DNA of 38,904 nt, taken from Polyangia bacterium. GTDB lineage: Bacteria; Myxococcota_A; Polyangia; Polyangiales; Sandaracinaceae. Positions 38,308-38,904 of this stretch are shown here, piece by piece. Below the pieces are notes generated by a model. It saw nothing but the letters and a program-made list of their open reading frames with translations. It made no database searches and was not told the origin of the DNA. Position 1 is the first letter of the stretch; each line of letters begins with the position of its first letter. The stretch spans positions 1 to 38,904 of the forward strand of contig JAUHXR010000051.1 in assembly GCA_030426845.1 (NCBI GenBank), read 5' to 3'. The translations under genes were made by a program, and so were the position numbers.

Positions 38308-38904
38308 GTGGCCCAGCGCGCGCGGTTCCCGATCGGCCTGAAGCTCGGGCTGATGGCGACCCTCCTGACGGTGATCCCCCTCACCGCGGTCGGCGTCGCG
38401 CTCGTCGGCATCAACGCCCGGGCGATCGAGGAGCTCAGCCGCGAGGCCCAGCTCCTCGCGCTCGACGACCTCGCCCGCACGATCGACCAGGAGTTCGTCG
38501 AGGCCCAGGACGCGCTCGACACCGTCGGCTCGCTCTTCGCCGAGTCGGGCCTCGACGACGCGACCCGACTCGACGTCGTCCGCGCGATGGTCCAGGGCCA
38601 GGAGTCGATCGACCACGTCGCGCTCTACGATCTCGAGGGCCAGCAGATCCTCGTGGTCGAGGAGGAGGGCCGCCGGGCGGTCGTGCCCGAGGTCTTGCCG
38701 GCGCCGATGCGGGCCGAGATCGAGCAGCTCCACGTCTCGACCGGCGAGGTCACGGTCCAGGACGGCGAGAGCCGCGCGCTGGTCGCGGTGCGCATCCGGG
38801 TCGGCGAGCGCACGACCGGCTACGTCGCGTCGAACATCAGCCTCGAGGACGTCCAGCAGCGGGTCGAGCGCCTCGCGGACGGCCACTTCCACGGCATCGA
38901 GGAC
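38308..38904 (+). CDS. 5' part of a membrane sensor protein (3' end outside window)
   Basis: GTG 38308 opens 199 codons that run off the window end without a stop. The product starts with a short basic segment, then one membrane helix (about 11-36, containing LGLMATLLTVIPLTAVGVAL). Extracytoplasmic helices follow (ARAIEELSREAQLLALDDLARTI split over about 39-58), then a Cache/PAS-like sensor region with HVALYDLEGQQILVVEEEG, a strand-rich central part and VAVRIRVGERTTGYVASNIS. This is the usual front end of sensor kinases, adenylate/guanylate cyclases, or chemoreceptors; the output domain lies beyond the window. The helix is followed by a second region consistent with a dCache fold. Confidence 0.7.
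   Translation, partial: MAQRARFPIGLKLGLMATLLTVIPLTAVGVALVGINARAIEELSREAQLLALDDLARTIDQEFVEAQDALDTVGSLFAESGLDDATRLDVVRAMVQGQESIDHVALYDLEGQQILVVEEEGRRAVVPEVLPAPMRAEIEQLHVSTGEVTVQDGESRALVAVRIRVGERTTGYVASNISLEDVQQRVERLADGHFHGIED

Noticed and set aside
1-38904. Prophage, transposon or defence island
   Set aside because: I found no integrase, transposase, terminase, restriction or toxin-antitoxin gene, and base composition looks uniform by eye.

Overview
The window is GC-rich, densely packed bacterial chromosome with no rRNA, tRNA, insertion sequence, integrase or CRISPR array that I can see. Several traits suggest a myxobacterium-like member of the Myxococcota, perhaps near Sandaracinaceae: frequent GTG/TTG starts, many 1-4 nt gene overlaps, three eukaryotic-type Ser/Thr kinases, many lipoproteins with Asp-Ala-Gly-rich linkers, FadL-like barrels, a VWA lipoprotein and a fused isobutyryl-CoA mutase. 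This placement is an inference from gene content, not from a marker gene.

Layout. 1-1.35 kb (+): end of an unknown gene, a 55-aa ORF, and a membrane-anchored unknown. 1.4-4.06 kb (-): acidic outer-membrane barrel, then pepP coupled to peptide deformylase (def). 4.16-5.83 kb (+): a transmembrane Ser/Thr kinase. 5.8-10.2 kb (-): a tightly overlapping operon of two FadL-like proteins and two lipoproteins. 10.4-11.2 kb (-): a lipoprotein with two PPC-like modules and a candidate sigma-54 promoter. 11.5-14.8 kb (+): icmF. 15.0-17.0 kb (+): a Cys-rich membrane protein, a small EF-hand protein and an M15 peptidase lipoprotein. 17.0-20.1 kb (-): two paralogous lipoproteins followed by an ethanolamine-permease-like APC transporter. 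20.3-27.7 kb (+): yggX, a membrane MutS-like ATPase, and two unusual kinases (one C-terminal non-RD kinase behind about 820 helical residues, one DWG kinase with five membrane segments). 27.7-32.8 kb (-): a four-gene ABC operon of the GldA/GldF/GldG plus DUF4340 type. 32.85-33.65 kb (+): an outer-membrane protein. 33.7-35.7 kb (-): a TPR protein coupled to a VWA lipoprotein. 35.9-37.9 kb (+): 1-pyrroline-5-carboxylate dehydrogenase and an ArsC-family protein. 37.9-38.9 kb: a small membrane protein (-) and the start of a membrane sensor protein (+) cut by the window end.

How the parts relate. Most of the content is cell envelope and signalling: at least seven probable lipoproteins, four outer-membrane barrel candidates, three kinases and two transport systems. 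Housekeeping metabolism is icmF (acyl-CoA isomerisation), pruA (proline to glutamate), def and pepP (N-terminal protein processing).

Recurrent small-scale signals stand out. An extended -10 motif, TGC followed by a TAnnnT-like hexamer, sits 6-30 nt before five starts. Two sites have near-consensus sigma-54 spacing. In-frame 15-nt tandem repeats encode five-residue units in unrelated genes. I found no single clearly undescribed system. The best candidates are the kinase pair, the FadL/lipoprotein operon and the ABC/GldG/DUF4340 operon.
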